Origin: Prochlorococcus sp. AG-315-D17
Lineage (GTDB): Bacteria > Cyanobacteriota > Cyanobacteriia > PCC-6307 > Cyanobiaceae
Direction: 5' to 3'
Assembly (NCBI GenBank): GCA_003283685.1
Contig: QBWD01000006.1
Location: 1 to 48,698 of the forward strand
Length of the DNA stretch: 48,698 nucleotides
Position numbers and translations under genes: made by a program
Shown here: piece after piece, positions 7,003 to 16,463 of the stretch
How the letters are laid out: each line of letters opens with the position of its first letter
Numbering within the stretch: position 1 is the first letter of the stretch
The notes under the pieces: generated by a model
Seen by the model: the letters and a program-made list of their open reading frames with translations, nothing else
What the model was told of the DNA's origin: nothing
Databases searched by the model: none

Positions 7003-8643
7003 GTGGTTATGTTAGGTGAATCAACAAATGATTCTTTTAAGGAGAATTCAATAGAAGTGGATTCCGCTCAGAATCAAGATAGAGGCATCTGTCGAATAGG
7101 AACAATAGATATTGGTACTAACTCAACTCATTTATTGATTGCAAAGCTAGATCAAACACTAAATACTTTTAGTATTGAGCTGGCAGAGAAATCAACAACT
7201 CGCTTAGGAGAGAGAGATTCAGAGACTGGAGAACTTACTTCGTTAGCAATGAATAGGGCTTTTGAAACACTAAAAAGATTTAAAGAGTTATCTACCAGTT
7301 ATAAAGTAGAAAGTCTTTTAATTGCAGCCACAAGCGCTGTAAGAGAGGCTCCAAATGGGAAACATTTTTTATCTCAGATAAAAAAAGAAATTGGATTAGA
7401 TGTTGAATTAATCAGTGGTACGGAAGAAGCTAGGTTGATTTATTTAGGTGTACTTTCAGGAATGCAGTTTGGGAAGGAGCCTCATTTAGTTCTTGATATA
7501 GGAGGAGGCTCAACTGAATTAATTCTTGCCGATAGTACTGATGCAAGAGCATTAACAAGTACAAAAATAGGAGCAGTACGTTTGCAAAGAGAGTTCATAA
7601 AAAAAGATCCATTATCGTCGGAGAACTTGTTATTTTTAAGATCATTTATTCGAGGTTCAATGGAGGCTGCAACTGATAAGATCTCTAAGAGGATTGGATC
7701 AAATGAACAACCAGTTTTAGTTGCAACAAGTGGAACGGCAATGGCAATTGGCGCATTAATATCGAATAAAGAAAATAATATTCAAACAAAATTACAAGGA
7801 TATAAAATCTCTAAGAGAAGTTTAGATAGGGCAATTGATGACTTGTTGAAAATGTCTCCATCTGAACGGTGTAATCTGCCCACATTAAGTGAGCGAAGAG
7901 CTGAGATTATTGTCCCAGGGGCTTTGATTTTGCAAGTGGTAATGAATATGTTTAATATTAACGAGTTTGTTTTAAGTGAAAGAGCTCTTCGTGAAGGCTT
8001 AGTAGTTGATTGGATGTGTCGAAATAATTATTTGCAGGATCGGTTAAGTTTTCAAGGTTCAATAAGGGAAAGAACAGTTTTACATCAATGTCAGAGATTT
8101 GGAGTCAATTCAAAACGATCAAAAATAGTAGCAGAATTTGCACTTTCTTTTTATGATCAAACCAAAGGAATCTTACATAATGATAAGGGTCAAGGTAGAG
8201 ATCTTCTTTGGGCTGCCGCTAAACTTCACTCCTGCGGAAAACATATAAATATAAGTTCTTATCATAAGCACTCATGGTATTTAATTAAACATGGAGAATT
8301 ATTAGGCTATTCACAATCTGAGCATTTAATGGTAGCAGCAATTGCTAGATATCATAGAAAAGGTTTTCCTAAGAAAAGGCATGAATCTTGGCAATTGTTG
8401 ATTGATTCCAATCAAAGGCAATTGGTAAATGAAATGTCCTTGCTACTTAGGTTGTCATGTGCGATTGATAAAAGACCAGAACCATTGATCTCTAAATTGA
8501 TGATTAAGGTGAGAAATGAACGAGTTGAGATTGAATTAATCCCAAATCAATTAGGTCAAAACTTAGATCTAGAAAAGTGGAGTCTTAATAATGTAATTTC
8601 TATAGTTAGAAAGAATAATGATAAGGATATTACTGTCCTTTAG
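7003..8643 (+). CDS. ppx: exopolyphosphatase (Ppx/GppA family)
   Basis: Ppx/GppA phosphatases hydrolyse terminal phosphates of polyphosphate (and pppGpp in some members). The 546-aa product has the actin-like ATPase fold markers IGTIDIGTNSTHLLIAKL (about residues 32-49), a central LVLDIGGGSTELIL near 165, and ATSGTA near 245. A C-terminal HD-type region follows with LWAAAKLHSCGKHIN and AAIARYHRKGFP, as in full-length Ppx. The GTG at 7003 is preferred over the ATG at 7009 because AAGGTG is 6-8 bp upstream; both give almost the same protein. It overlaps the convergent RodZ-like gene by 4 bp. In a phosphate-limited ocean cell it would mobilise polyphosphate reserves. Confidence 0.93.
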   Translation: MVMLGESTNDSFKENSIEVDSAQNQDRGICRIGTIDIGTNSTHLLIAKLDQTLNTFSIELAEKSTTRLGERDSETGELTSLAMNRAFETLKRFKELSTSYKVESLLIAATSAVREAPNGKHFLSQIKKEIGLDVELISGTEEARLIYLGVLSGMQFGKEPHLVLDIGGGSTELILADSTDARALTSTKIGAVRLQREFIKKDPLSSENLLFLRSFIRGSMEAATDKISKRIGSNEQPVLVATSGTAMAIGALISNKENNIQTKLQGYKISKRSLDRAIDDLLKMSPSERCNLPTLSERRAEIIVPGALILQVVMNMFNINEFVLSERALREGLVVDWMCRNNYLQDRLSFQGSIRERTVLHQCQRFGVNSKRSKIVAEFALSFYDQTKGILHNDKGQGRDLLWAAAKLHSCGKHINISSYHKHSWYLIKHGELLGYSQSEHLMVAAIARYHRKGFPKKRHESWQLLIDSNQRQLVNEMSLLLRLSCAIDKRPEPLISKLMIKVRNERVEIELIPNQLGQNLDLEKWSLNNVISIVRKNNDKDITVL

Positions 8644-9137
8644 GAATAGATATTTGGTGTAATATTTAAAGTATTAATTTGAAGTCGAGATTCATTTATC
8701 GATTGTTCTTGCTCGAAATATCTTAAAGTTAATAGTGAGGTAATTAGTCCTAATATCCCAGGAATTATTACCATGATAATTGGATTTAATTTATTTTTTT
8801 TAAAAGAAGTATTATTTTTTTGAACTGGTTTATATTCAATACTTTTTATGACTCTTCCATTAAGCTCTTCTAAAATAAAGCTTGTATCTAAGTTTAGTTT
8901 TTCTGCTATTCGTCTAACCATAGCTTTGATAAAAACTTTTTCAGGTAAAGATTTTTCATCTCCAGCTTCAAGAGCAATTAATTGTTCTTGCCCAATTCTG
9001 AGGGATGAAGATAAATCTTCGATAGAAAGATTTCTTCCTCGTCGAGCTTCTTTTAGGAATTCCCCAACTTTCTGTAAGGATGTTTTTTCCTTGGGAGAAT
9101 TGTTTTTATCGCTTTTCCCTGATTCACTTTTTTCCAA
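8640..9137 (-). CDS. RodZ-like membrane-anchored HTH protein
   Basis: The 165-aa product has an N-terminal Xre-like helix-turn-helix of the RodZ type (VGEFLKEARRGRNLSIEDLS...IGQEQLIALEAGD...LPEKVFIKAMVRRIAEKLNL, about residues 25-85). A lysine-rich linker follows, then one membrane helix (IIMVIIPGILGLITSLLTL, about 119-137) and a short extracytoplasmic tail. RodZ links MreB filaments to the cell-wall elongation machinery. This version is shorter than enterobacterial RodZ and lacks a large periplasmic domain, so it could also be a membrane-bound regulator. It faces ppx convergently with a 4-bp overlap. Confidence 0.7.
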   Translation of the reverse strand: MEKSESGKSDKNNSPKEKTSLQKVGEFLKEARRGRNLSIEDLSSSLRIGQEQLIALEAGDEKSLPEKVFIKAMVRRIAEKLNLDTSFILEELNGRVIKSIEYKPVQKNNTSFKKNKLNPIIMVIIPGILGLITSLLTLRYFEQEQSINESRLQINTLNITPNIYS

Positions 9138-9258
9138 TTAAAAACTCATCAATCAATAAACTTATTCTAGTGCGTTTGTAAAGTGATTTATGTTTGAAAG
9201 ATCATTTTCAGTTATTATGAAAAAAATTAAAGAATATTTTTAATTTCTTTTGTATTAT

Positions 9259-10011
9259 TTAGTCTGGTCTAAATAAATGGGAATGCCTAGAATTATATAG
9301 CTTTGATCTGTTTTTATTTGTATTTAATGTAGGGCTAATTATATATAATGTGGTTCTAATTAATTTTTCTTTCTTGGAAGTTTTTGCCATTTGATGAAGA
9401 GGGACTACTTTTATCCATTCGTCTGGCCAAGTTATTCTGTAGGCAATAGCTACAGGAGTATCTTGAGGATAGTATTTTAACAGCTCCAATTGAACTTCTT
9501 CAACATGTCTAGCACTTAAATAGAGGCATAACGAGCCTTGAATGGAGGCAATATTTTGAAGACTTTCTTTGGCTGGCTTCCCTGTACGGCCTTCTGCTCG
9601 GCTTAGGATTATTGTTTGGGTTAAATCGGGGATAGTAAGTTCAACTCCTAATGTTGCTGCTGTTGCTTGATAAGCACTTACTCCAGGTATGATTTCCACT
9701 TGAATTCCTGCATCATTTAGTCTGCAAATCTGTTCAGAAATTGCTCCATATAAGCATGGATCTCCGTCATGAAGACGTACTATTCTTTTTCCTTCTTTGT
9801 ATTTAGCTATTAAAATAGAAAGTATTTCTTCTAGAGTTAAATCACTTGTCTTTACCTTTTCACAATCATTTTTGACAATATTTGCTATTTGAATTGGAAT
9901 TAAAGAATCAGTCCAAACTAATACTTCAGCATCCTTAAGTCTCTGCTGTGCTCTAATTGTCATTAAGTCTAAAGCTCCTGGCCCTGCTCCTACAATTGAA
10001 ATTGGGTTCAT
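9259..10011 (-). CDS. cobM: precorrin-4 C(11)-methyltransferase
   Basis: CobM methylates precorrin-4 at C-11 using S-adenosylmethionine, in cobalamin synthesis. The 250-aa protein starts with the tetrapyrrole methylase motif [20 protein letters not shown]. It also shows [16 protein letters not shown] (the SAM-binding region), [20 protein letters not shown] and [14 protein letters not shown], all typical of CobM/CbiF. It overlaps the lgt gene by 4 bp (ATGA), indicating a lgt-cobM operon. The early-methylating CobM rather than anaerobic CbiF name is by convention; sequence alone does not separate them here. Another cobalamin gene, cobK, begins at the right edge of this window. Confidence 0.92.
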   Translation of the reverse strand: MNPISIVGAGPGALDLMTIRAQQRLKDAEVLVWTDSLIPIQIANIVKNDCEKVKTSDLTLEEILSILIAKYKEGKRIVRLHDGDPCLYGAISEQICRLNDAGIQVEIIPGVSAYQATAATLGVELTIPDLTQTIILSRAEGRTGKPAKESLQNIASIQGSLCLYLSARHVEEVQLELLKYYPQDTPVAIAYRITWPDEWIKVVPLHQMAKTSKKEKLIRTTLYIISPTLNTNKNRSKLYNSRHSHLFRPD

Positions 10012-10919
10012 GATTTTCTAGATTTACTTAAGGAAGGATCTGGAAGTGCTTTTTTTAAAATATATATTCTCCATATACCAATAACTCCTACACTTATTGA
10101 AAACAAACTAATATATTGTGCGATTCTAATACCCCCATTGCAAAATGGAGGTAGTCCTCCAAAGCATAGTGGATCTATCCTTAAAGCTTCTATCCAAAAT
10201 CTTCCCAGGCTATAAGTGATCAAATATATACAACTTAAACTGCCCGGTGGAAGATTTAGAGATTGTTGATTTGACCTTCTTAAAAGATAAATAAGGAATG
10301 CAAATATAAAAATATTCCATATTGATTCATAGAGAAAAGTTGGATGAAAAAAATCTTCAGACGAGAAAATCTGTGGTCTATAGTTATATGGGATAAATAA
10401 TTTCCAAGGAAGGTTTGTAGGGAAACCAAATGCTTCATTATTAAAAAAATTACCCCACCTTCCTATTGATTGTCCTAAAGCAACAGATGGGACTAAGACA
10501 TCAAGAACATCCCAAAAAGATTCTTTACGCCATCTGCAAAAGAAGATTACAGATATTGAACCTAGTATTAATGCTCCATGAATTGCTATGCCCCCTCCCC
10601 ATATTTCTAAAGCAGTGGGAATTGGGATTCTTAAACTAAGAAAATTAATAGAGCTCCAAAAGTTACTACCGCTGAAATGTTTCCACTCAAATGCAACATA
10701 GTAAATCCTTGCACCAATGACAGAGGCAAAAACTAAGATTGGAAGTAAATCATTTATTATTCCTTTTTTTAATCCTTTTTTATTAGCTAATAAACTTGAT
10801 AAGTTAAGACCAATTAAAACTGAGATAGCTATTAGTAGTCCATACCACCTCAATGAAAAAGGACCAAGTTTAAATAACTCAGCCCCTGGAGATGTCAGAG
10901 TCAGAAATATGTCTTGCAT
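10008..10919 (-). CDS. lgt: prolipoprotein diacylglyceryl transferase
   Basis: Lgt transfers diacylglycerol from phosphatidylglycerol to the lipobox Cys of prolipoproteins in the plasma membrane. The 303-aa polytopic protein begins with [20 protein letters not shown], has [15 protein letters not shown] with the conserved His region near residue 115, and the Lgt signature [17 protein letters not shown] near residues 148-164. [11 protein letters not shown] and [12 protein letters not shown] follow, as expected. It sits between petA and cobM; the petA 3' end is 15 bp upstream and cobM overlaps by 4 bp, so all three may be read together. Confidence 0.93.
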   Translation of the reverse strand: MQDIFLTLTSPGAELFKLGPFSLRWYGLLIAISVLIGLNLSSLLANKKGLKKGIINDLLPILVFASVIGARIYYVAFEWKHFSGSNFWSSINFLSLRIPIPTALEIWGGGIAIHGALILGSISVIFFCRWRKESFWDVLDVLVPSVALGQSIGRWGNFFNNEAFGFPTNLPWKLFIPYNYRPQIFSSEDFFHPTFLYESIWNIFIFAFLIYLLRRSNQQSLNLPPGSLSCIYLITYSLGRFWIEALRIDPLCFGGLPPFCNGGIRIAQYISLFSISVGVIGIWRIYILKKALPDPSLSKSRKS

Positions 10920-10934
10920 TGAAACTTTGTTGTT

Positions 10935-11867
10935 CTATACCCCTTCAGCAGATTGAACTTTTTCTACTTGTTTCTTTTTAAGGACAAGCATTATTTGTGA
11001 TAAGCCAACTCCTATAAAGAAGATTATCAGTCCAATTACTCTTGCTTTGCTTTGTAGAACTATTTCAGTATCAAGCTGACCAAACCCCCCAACATTTGGA
11101 TCATCAGTTAATTGGTATCCTGCTTCAATCGTTTCACCTTCTTTAACTAACAGAGTTGTTCCAGCAGGAATATTCTCAGCAAAAGTTTCACCTTCATCAT
11201 TACTTAAATTTATAACTTGTGTCCCATCTTCGTTAGTCTTAATGGATGTTATTGTCCCCGCTTTGCTTGAAGTGAATAAGTTGTTATTACTCTTTTCTCC
11301 AGTTGGATACACCTGACCTCTCCCTCTGTTTCCTCCTACATGAATTTGATATTTTCCAAAGTGAATGTTTTTGTCTTTAGTAGGATCTGGAGAAAGTATT
11401 GGAAAAACGATTTCTCTGTTTTGATCTCCTGGTAACGGACCTACTAAAAGGATATTTTCTTGATCTTCACTGTATTGAGTGAAATATACACCTTGGGTTT
11501 CTTCTTTTATTTCATCAGTCCATCTTTCTTGAGGAGCAAGTTTAAATCCATCAGGAAGCATCACAACTGCGCCTACTTGAAGTGGAACTTTGCTTCAATC
11601 TGCCCCAATTTCTTGTAAATCTTTTTTATATGGAATTTCTACTACAGTCTTGAAAACACTATTAGCGGCAACAGATTGAGGGACTTCTGCTCTGGTTGAC
11701 ATGCTTGCGATATGGCAATTAGCACAAACTATTTTCCCAGTAGCTTCTCTCGGATTTTCAAATTTTTGTTGAGCCCAAAAAGGGTAAGCCCATGTTGGTT
11801 GAGGAGTTGTAATTAGTGAAATTACAAAAAGAAAAGAACAAAGAAGAAATTTTATTAGGTGACTCAT
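10935..11867 (-). pseudogene. petA: apocytochrome f, interrupted by an in-frame TGA
   Basis: Cytochrome f is the c-type haem subunit of the b6f complex, passing electrons from the Rieske protein to plastocyanin or cytochrome c6. The frame starts at 11867 with a signal peptide ending TWA before the mature N-terminus [18 protein letters not shown], whose Tyr is the haem ligand, and has CANCH as the haem site. After residue 90 (EIGAD) a TGA at 11595-11597 interrupts the frame. The same frame then continues as [10 protein letters not shown] and [10 protein letters not shown] through [24 protein letters not shown] and a C-terminal membrane anchor to KKKQVEKVQ. Relatives have Gly (ADGSKV) at this spot, so one GGA-to-TGA change explains everything. 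No frame change is needed. Since photosynthesis requires it, a sequence error is the likeliest reason; true loss or readthrough is less likely. Confidence 0.93.
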
Positions 11868-11912
11868 TTTTTGATCGAGATTAATTGAAATTTGTTTGAT
11901 TTTTAAGTTTAT

Positions 11913-12449
11913 TTATCCCCACCATGGCGCATCTCCAGTTCGGAAATCAGTTTCTGTCCACTGACTTAAAAGGACGTTATCGTCTTCGAGTGTTACATGA
12001 GCTATCGCCAATGAGAGTGGTGCTGGACCTCTAACCACCTTGCCTGTTGAGTCATATTGACTTCCATGACATGGACACATGAATTTATTAGCACCACTGT
12101 TCCACGGAACTACACAACCCAGGTGGGTACAAATTGCATTAATTCCATAACTAGTAATTGCATCTTCTCCTTCAACAATTAAATATGTTGGATCTCCTTT
12201 AAGACCTTGGACAAGACTCCTATCTCCTACTGGGTGATTTGAAAGCCATCCACTTGCATTAACAATGTTTCCTAATTCATCTTTTGCATTTGTACCACCG
12301 CCACCCCCTCCTGCTCTATAAGGAGTGAAGAATTGGGCCACTGGATATAAAGCCCCTAAGGCAACTCCTGTAACTGTGCCAAAAGTAAGAAGGTTCATGA
12401 ACTGCCTTCTTCCCATTGAGGGCACATCTGAAGAAGTCATTTGTGTCAT
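11913..12449 (-). CDS. petC: cytochrome b6f Rieske iron-sulfur protein
   Basis: PetC carries the 2Fe-2S cluster that oxidises plastoquinol in the b6f complex. The 178-aa product has a twin-arginine motif (GRRQFMN, about residues 13-19) before one membrane helix ([20 protein letters not shown]) and a glycine-rich hinge (AGGGGGGTN). The two cluster-binding boxes are CTHLGC (near 107-112) and CPCHGSQY (near 125-132). All four ligands are present. It is upstream of petA in the same direction with a 45-bp gap, the usual cyanobacterial petCA operon. The Tat substrate lies near tatC, which reads the same way further upstream. Confidence 0.97.
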   Translation of the reverse strand: MTQMTSSDVPSMGRRQFMNLLTFGTVTGVALGALYPVAQFFTPYRAGGGGGGTNAKDELGNIVNASGWLSNHPVGDRSLVQGLKGDPTYLIVEGEDAITSYGINAICTHLGCVVPWNSGANKFMCPCHGSQYDSTGKVVRGPAPLSLAIAHVTLEDDNVLLSQWTETDFRTGDAPWWG

Positions 12450-12531
12450 TACAGATGTTCACCTGGACTTTAATCTTAAACCAAAATGGACACTATATGG
12501 TTATCAATCTCTGCCAAGACTGGCTTTTGAC

Positions 12532-12894
12532 ATGACTGATAAATACAACATTGACAATTTTGAAGGCTACTCATCTTCAGTTCCTTTAGTAGTGGAGGAG
12601 GTAATGGATTGTTTAAGAAGGAGATGGGGTGTTACCTATGATTTGAAATTATTGGTTAAAGGTAAGCGTGTTTATTTACAAATGATGTGGCGATTCTTAG
12701 AACAACAGTCATTCCCTATGGACGAAGAAACCTATAAAGAGAATTTAAATCAAACTTTAGAAATAATTAATCGTGGAGGTCAATCTGAGGTTGTGAGAGC
12801 TTGGTTGCAAAATGTTGAATCCAAGCCAAGACTTGGACGAGCGATTTCCTTGCCACTGTTTATGGATGAACGTTTGGGCGAATTTGTTCTTTGA
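12532..12894 (+). CDS. DUF3067 family protein
   Basis: The 120-aa product matches DUF3067, a conserved family of cyanobacteria and plastids whose plant member has been linked to photosynthetic complex assembly. Family-like segments are RRRWGVTYDLKLLVKGKRV, LQMMWRFLEQQSFPM, EVVRAWLQNV and KPRLGRAISLPL. The frame is open upstream to 12325, but that part is antisense to petC. The ATG at 12532 gives a product of normal family length, so it is preferred. It is divergent from petC (83 bp between starts) and its 3' end overlaps the convergent tatC gene by 35 bp. Its position between petC and tatC may reflect a b6f-related role; this is inference. Confidence 0.82.
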   Translation: MTDKYNIDNFEGYSSSVPLVVEEVMDCLRRRWGVTYDLKLLVKGKRVYLQMMWRFLEQQSFPMDEETYKENLNQTLEIINRGGQSEVVRAWLQNVESKPRLGRAISLPLFMDERLGEFVL

Positions 12895-13579
12895 ATTTTG
12901 CTGTTATAGCTACTAATGCAACTCCAATGAAAAATAAAAAAGTAATCGAGGAAGAGAGCAAAAGCATTGTTATTGGATCAGTCGAAGGTGTAAGAACTGC
13001 TCCTGCAATTGCAGAAGTTATTATTACCCATCGCCAAGCTGAAATCATCTTTTCCCATGAAATCAGTCCAAAAAAGCCCAAAATCAATTGAAGTATTGGC
13101 AACTGAAATGCCAGACCAGTAGAAAGCATTAGTAGAAGTATAAAATCTAAATATTTTTCTATTGACCAAAGTGGTTCAACAACTTCGGATCCATAACTTA
13201 TAAGGAATCCAAGAGCAGCAGGTATTAAAGCTTTCCATGCAAAGAAAATCCCAAAGAAAAACAAAACAGCTGAACCAGCAACTGAAGGAGCAATTAGGAG
13301 TTTTTCTTTTTTAGTAAGACCTGGAAGAATGAACTTTAGAAATTGGTAAAGTATGTATGGAAGAGAAACAGTTAAGCCTGCATAACCTGCAACTTTTATT
13401 GAAATAAATAAAAATTCACCTGGTGCAACCTGCAAAAAATGTATTGTTCCTGCAGGTATTTCTAATGTTTTGACAAGCTTTCTAACAAATAACAAGCAAA
13501 AACCTGATGATAGAACAATTGCTATAAGACTCCTGAAAACTCTTTGACGGAGTTCTTCAAGGTGATCAACCAAAGACAT
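12860..13579 (-). CDS. tatC: Sec-independent protein translocase subunit TatC
   Basis: TatC recognises twin-arginine signal peptides and forms the core of the Tat translocon in the plasma and thylakoid membranes. The protein begins MSLVDHLEELRQRVFRSLIA, the conserved TatC N-terminus. It has six hydrophobic helices and contains FLQVAPGEFLFISIKVAGYA and VLTPSTDPITMLLL, both family signatures. I chose the ATG at 13579 because AAGGG lies 6 bp upstream and it matches the family start; a GTG at 13600 would add seven residues. Its neighbour petC encodes a Tat substrate. The 3' end overlaps the DUF3067 gene by 35 bp. Confidence 0.95.
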   Translation of the reverse strand: MSLVDHLEELRQRVFRSLIAIVLSSGFCLLFVRKLVKTLEIPAGTIHFLQVAPGEFLFISIKVAGYAGLTVSLPYILYQFLKFILPGLTKKEKLLIAPSVAGSAVLFFFGIFFAWKALIPAALGFLISYGSEVVEPLWSIEKYLDFILLLMLSTGLAFQLPILQLILGFFGLISWEKMISAWRWVIITSAIAGAVLTPSTDPITMLLLSSSITFLFFIGVALVAITAKFKEQIRPNVHP

Positions 13580-13743
13580 CTCAAGCCCTTGTGATGACAC
13601 ATTTGAATTAGAATCGCTTCCAATCCTTAATGGAGGGGGAGCTATTGGAATATCTTTTTTTTTAGAGCTAGTCAGTTTGAATTAAATTCCTTCAATCATA
13701 TTAATAGAAAATTTGCTTATTAGTATAGTTAATGAGTAATTAA

Positions 13744-13763
13744 ATCAATCATCATTGATTGAT
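13744..13763 (-). terminator. hairpin downstream of the 82-aa gene
   Basis: ATCAATCA (13744-13751) and TGATTGAT (13756-13763) form a perfect 8-bp stem with a 4-base loop, in an AT-rich 225-bp gap between tatC and the 82-aa gene. It could end the leftward transcript of the latter. The stem is weak and no clean U-tract follows on the minus strand. Confidence 0.35.
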
Positions 13764-13825
13764 GATTAGAAATTAAATATAAAAAATAATTTTTTTATAT
13801 TCTAAAATAAATAGCGTTATCTTTC

Positions 13826-14074
13826 TTATTTATTAGTTGGATCCGGCAAAATGAATGGGGGACAATCATTGAGAGAAGACTCTCCATAACTTGCATACTC
13901 TTTATAGCCCCCCATCTTTCCATTGGTTTTCATTAAAGCACTAGTGAAAGCTAATAAAAGAAATACAGTAGGTGCTCCAATAATTAAGGCTGCTCCAAAT
14001 AGATATCCAATTAAGAATTCAGGAAAAGTGTGATTTCCAAGGAATTCATGAGTGCCTAACAAAAAGTCAATCAT
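13826..14074 (-). CDS. conserved small membrane protein, unknown function
   Basis: I do not recognise the family. The 82-aa product has one clear membrane segment (FLIGYLFGAALIIGAPTVFL, about residues 20-45, extending through LLAFTSAL) and a polar C-terminal tail with YKEYASYGESSLNDCPPFIL containing a single Cys. Size, one helix and location near petA/petC, psaF/psaJ and tatC are compatible with an accessory subunit of a thylakoid complex, but nothing in the sequence identifies one. It lies 43 bp downstream of the rqcH gene in the same direction. The frame is well formed, with an ATG and no competing overlap. Confidence 0.65.
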   Translation of the reverse strand: MIDFLLGTHEFLGNHTFPEFLIGYLFGAALIIGAPTVFLLLAFTSALMKTNGKMGGYKEYASYGESSLNDCPPFILPDPTNK

Positions 14075-14117
14075 TTTTGGAACTATTTATATGGGTTTGA
14101 TAGTAAGACATTGGAGT

Positions 14118-15824
14118 TCAATTCTGGTGAAAATGTTTCTCTGCTCTATCTGATTCTCCCCATACAACCTTTCCTCCTCTGTGACGAACTGTTCCTGGTA
14201 AAGCACCTGAGATCCTTTGAAGGTTTTCAATTGGGACCATAATGACTGGAGTCACTTTGTTCCCTCGTGCACGACTAAAAAGGGAAGCCATATCAGCAGC
14301 TAATTGTATGTCTTGTTCCTCAGCAATTCCATTGGAAGATTTAAGAACAATATGACTACCTGGTGATTCTTGTGCATGGAACCAAAGATCCCCTTTCCTT
14401 CCTTTTTTTAAACTGATTAATTCATTTTGGCAGTGGTTTCTTCCTATTTGTATTGACAACCCGCTAGGACTTTGAATTTCGGTGCAAGATAATGATTTAT
14501 TCTTAGATCTTTCAGATCTTCTATTGGGTTTGTTTTTTCTTGTCATGAAAATGTATTCTTCAATCTCTTCTTCTAATTCAATCATTCTGTCTAATCTTTC
14601 TTGATTATCACTAATTTGGTCATTGATTAAAGAGATAAGAAATAATTCGCTTGATTCAATGTCATTTATTCGTTTTCTGTGATATGTAATTCTATCGATG
14701 ATTGAATCTCGAGATCTTTTTTTTCTTTTAGCTTCTTTAAATAAATTCTGTGCCTCGATAATTTGGCTTTTTTGGGGATTTTCTAAAGAGAGAATATTAT
14801 TAGCCTTTTCTTGCATTATTAAGTATTCCTCTATTCCCTCAAGTAGTGAGATTTGACCTTTTAATTGATTTAATTGATCTGTCTTTAGACCAATAAGACC
14901 TTTTTCTATTTTATTTTTGATATTTATTAGTTTTCTATTTATTAATTTTTTCTTATAGTATGAACCTAGAAAAAGACTTATATCTTTTTTCTCCTTATGT
15001 AATTGGTTATTTCCCCATACAATGAATTCTGTTGGACCTTCTAAGCTGATACTGAAATTCTTATCTTTTATTGTTAATAACCATTTTGTCCATCTTTTGA
15101 AAATATTTTCCCAGTTCTCTTGTGATATTTCATGGACAGGTTGATTTATAATACTTTTAGCTTTCTTATAATTCATATCTGCTAGTTGTAAGGTTATTGA
15201 TGGACTTATCCCCTGATAAGTATTTCTAAGGGCATCTTTAAAAGTACTTGGTACTAAGCATAGATTTTCTTTCCAGATTTTAAAAGATTCATTCAAATTA
15301 GGGGCGATTCCTTTAAGTCCGGGAGGGCTGATATAGCTATCACCTGTGCCTATTGGCCTTAGTCTTGATTGTGAGTCTTTAACTTGTTTCCCCAGTGTTA
15401 TAACTTTAGATTTTTTGTCCAAAATCATTAAATTACTATGTCTTCCCATTAGTTCGACAATTAATACTTTTTCGATGACACTCCCTGGTCGACTAGCTAA
15501 TCCAAATTTAACTATTCTTTCAAATCCAGTTTGTTTTATTTCTATTAAAGCTAAATGGGATAGTAAATGATGAAGTTGCTTTGCTAGTGTACTTTTATCT
15601 CCAATTCTCTTTGGAGAATCTATTTTTACGATTCTTGGAGCATCTGCTAACCAACTGATTTCAATCCAAGTAAGATTTTCTAAAGTTCGGAAACCCAGTT
15701 GGATTGTATTTGAATCAGGTTGTTGTGCCTTCTCGAATCGGCTAGGAATTATTGTGCTATCTAATTCAAATACAACAGCCTTAAGGGTTGTCAAGTCCAT
15801 TATTTGAATTGGATTTCTTTTCAT
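14118..15824 (-). CDS. rqcH: NFACT family protein, Rqc2 homologue RqcH
   Basis: RqcH binds stalled 50S-peptidyl-tRNA complexes and directs C-terminal alanine tailing in ribosome quality control; older names are fibronectin-binding protein or FbpA. The 568-aa product has the N-terminal NFACT-N domain (MDLTTLKAVVFELDSTIIPS...), RPIGTGDSYISPPGLKGIAP near residue 157, a long lysine-rich coiled-coil middle, and a C-terminal NFACT-R domain with IQIGRNHCQNELI and GDLWFHAQESPGSHIVLK. The last two contain the conserved residues of the domain. The ATG at 15824 is used; a second in-frame ATG at 15800 matches the usual family start and cannot be excluded. It is divergent from gmk by 66 bp. Confidence 0.9.
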   Translation of the reverse strand: MKRNPIQIMDLTTLKAVVFELDSTIIPSRFEKAQQPDSNTIQLGFRTLENLTWIEISWLADAPRIVKIDSPKRIGDKSTLAKQLHHLLSHLALIEIKQTGFERIVKFGLASRPGSVIEKVLIVELMGRHSNLMILDKKSKVITLGKQVKDSQSRLRPIGTGDSYISPPGLKGIAPNLNESFKIWKENLCLVPSTFKDALRNTYQGISPSITLQLADMNYKKAKSIINQPVHEISQENWENIFKRWTKWLLTIKDKNFSISLEGPTEFIVWGNNQLHKEKKDISLFLGSYYKKKLINRKLINIKNKIEKGLIGLKTDQLNQLKGQISLLEGIEEYLIMQEKANNILSLENPQKSQIIEAQNLFKEAKRKKRSRDSIIDRITYHRKRINDIESSELFLISLINDQISDNQERLDRMIELEEEIEEYIFMTRKNKPNRRSERSKNKSLSCTEIQSPSGLSIQIGRNHCQNELISLKKGRKGDLWFHAQESPGSHIVLKSSNGIAEEQDIQLAADMASLFSRARGNKVTPVIMVPIENLQRISGALPGTVRHRGGKVVWGESDRAEKHFHQN

Positions 15825-15890
15825 TTATCTTCTTTACGACTTCGAAAGAATGCAATTAACTTTTGGCAGTAAATTAACTAGGATTAATTT

Positions 15891-16448
15891 ATGTCATCTC
15901 TAGGAAAGCTTACTGTTCTTACCGGCCCTAGCGGAGTAGGTAAAGGAACAATTGTAAAAAGAATCCTTGATAAATATAGTGATGTCTGGCTTTCAATTTC
16001 TGCAACAACCAGAAAGCCTAGGCAAGGGGAAATTGACAAAAAACATTACCTTTTCTTAGATGAGAAGGAATTTAAAAAGATTATTGATAGAGGAGGGTTC
16101 CTTGAATGGGCTTCATTTGCGAATAATTTTTATGGAACACCTAAAGATGTAGTTAAAGAAAAAATTGAAAAAGGTATTAATGTTTTACTAGAAATTGAAT
16201 TAGAAGGTGCAAGACAAGTTAGGAAATCCTTTCCTCAAGCATTACAAATATTTATAGCCCCACCTAATTTATCTGAACTTGAAAAAAGAATTAGAGGTAG
16301 AGGAACTGAGTCTGAAGAATCTATTAGACAACGTTTAGCTATTGCTAAAAAAGAATTAATTGCACAAAAAGAGTTTGATGCAGTAATTATTAATGAAGAT
16401 ATAGATAATACTTTTTCTGAAATTGAAAGATTAATGGGGTTAAATTAA
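15891..16448 (+). CDS. gmk: guanylate kinase
   Basis: Gmk phosphorylates GMP to GDP with ATP, an essential step of guanine nucleotide synthesis. The 185-aa length is normal. The P-loop GPSGVGKGT is at about residues 12-20. The GMP-binding segments follow: SISATTRKPRQGE, KKHYLFLDEKEFKK, FLEWASFANNFYGTP and LLEIELEGARQV. It ends 15 bp before the convergent psaJ stop. No odd features. Confidence 0.96.
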   Translation: MSSLGKLTVLTGPSGVGKGTIVKRILDKYSDVWLSISATTRKPRQGEIDKKHYLFLDEKEFKKIIDRGGFLEWASFANNFYGTPKDVVKEKIEKGINVLLEIELEGARQVRKSFPQALQIFIAPPNLSELEKRIRGRGTESEESIRQRLAIAKKELIAQKEFDAVIINEDIDNTFSEIERLMGLN

Positions 16449-16463
16449 TCCTTAATTTACTTA

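Noticed and set aside
12325..12531. Upstream extension of the DUF3067 frame
   Set aside because: The extra 69 codons lie mostly antisense to petC and show no family similarity; the ATG at 12532 gives the normal length.
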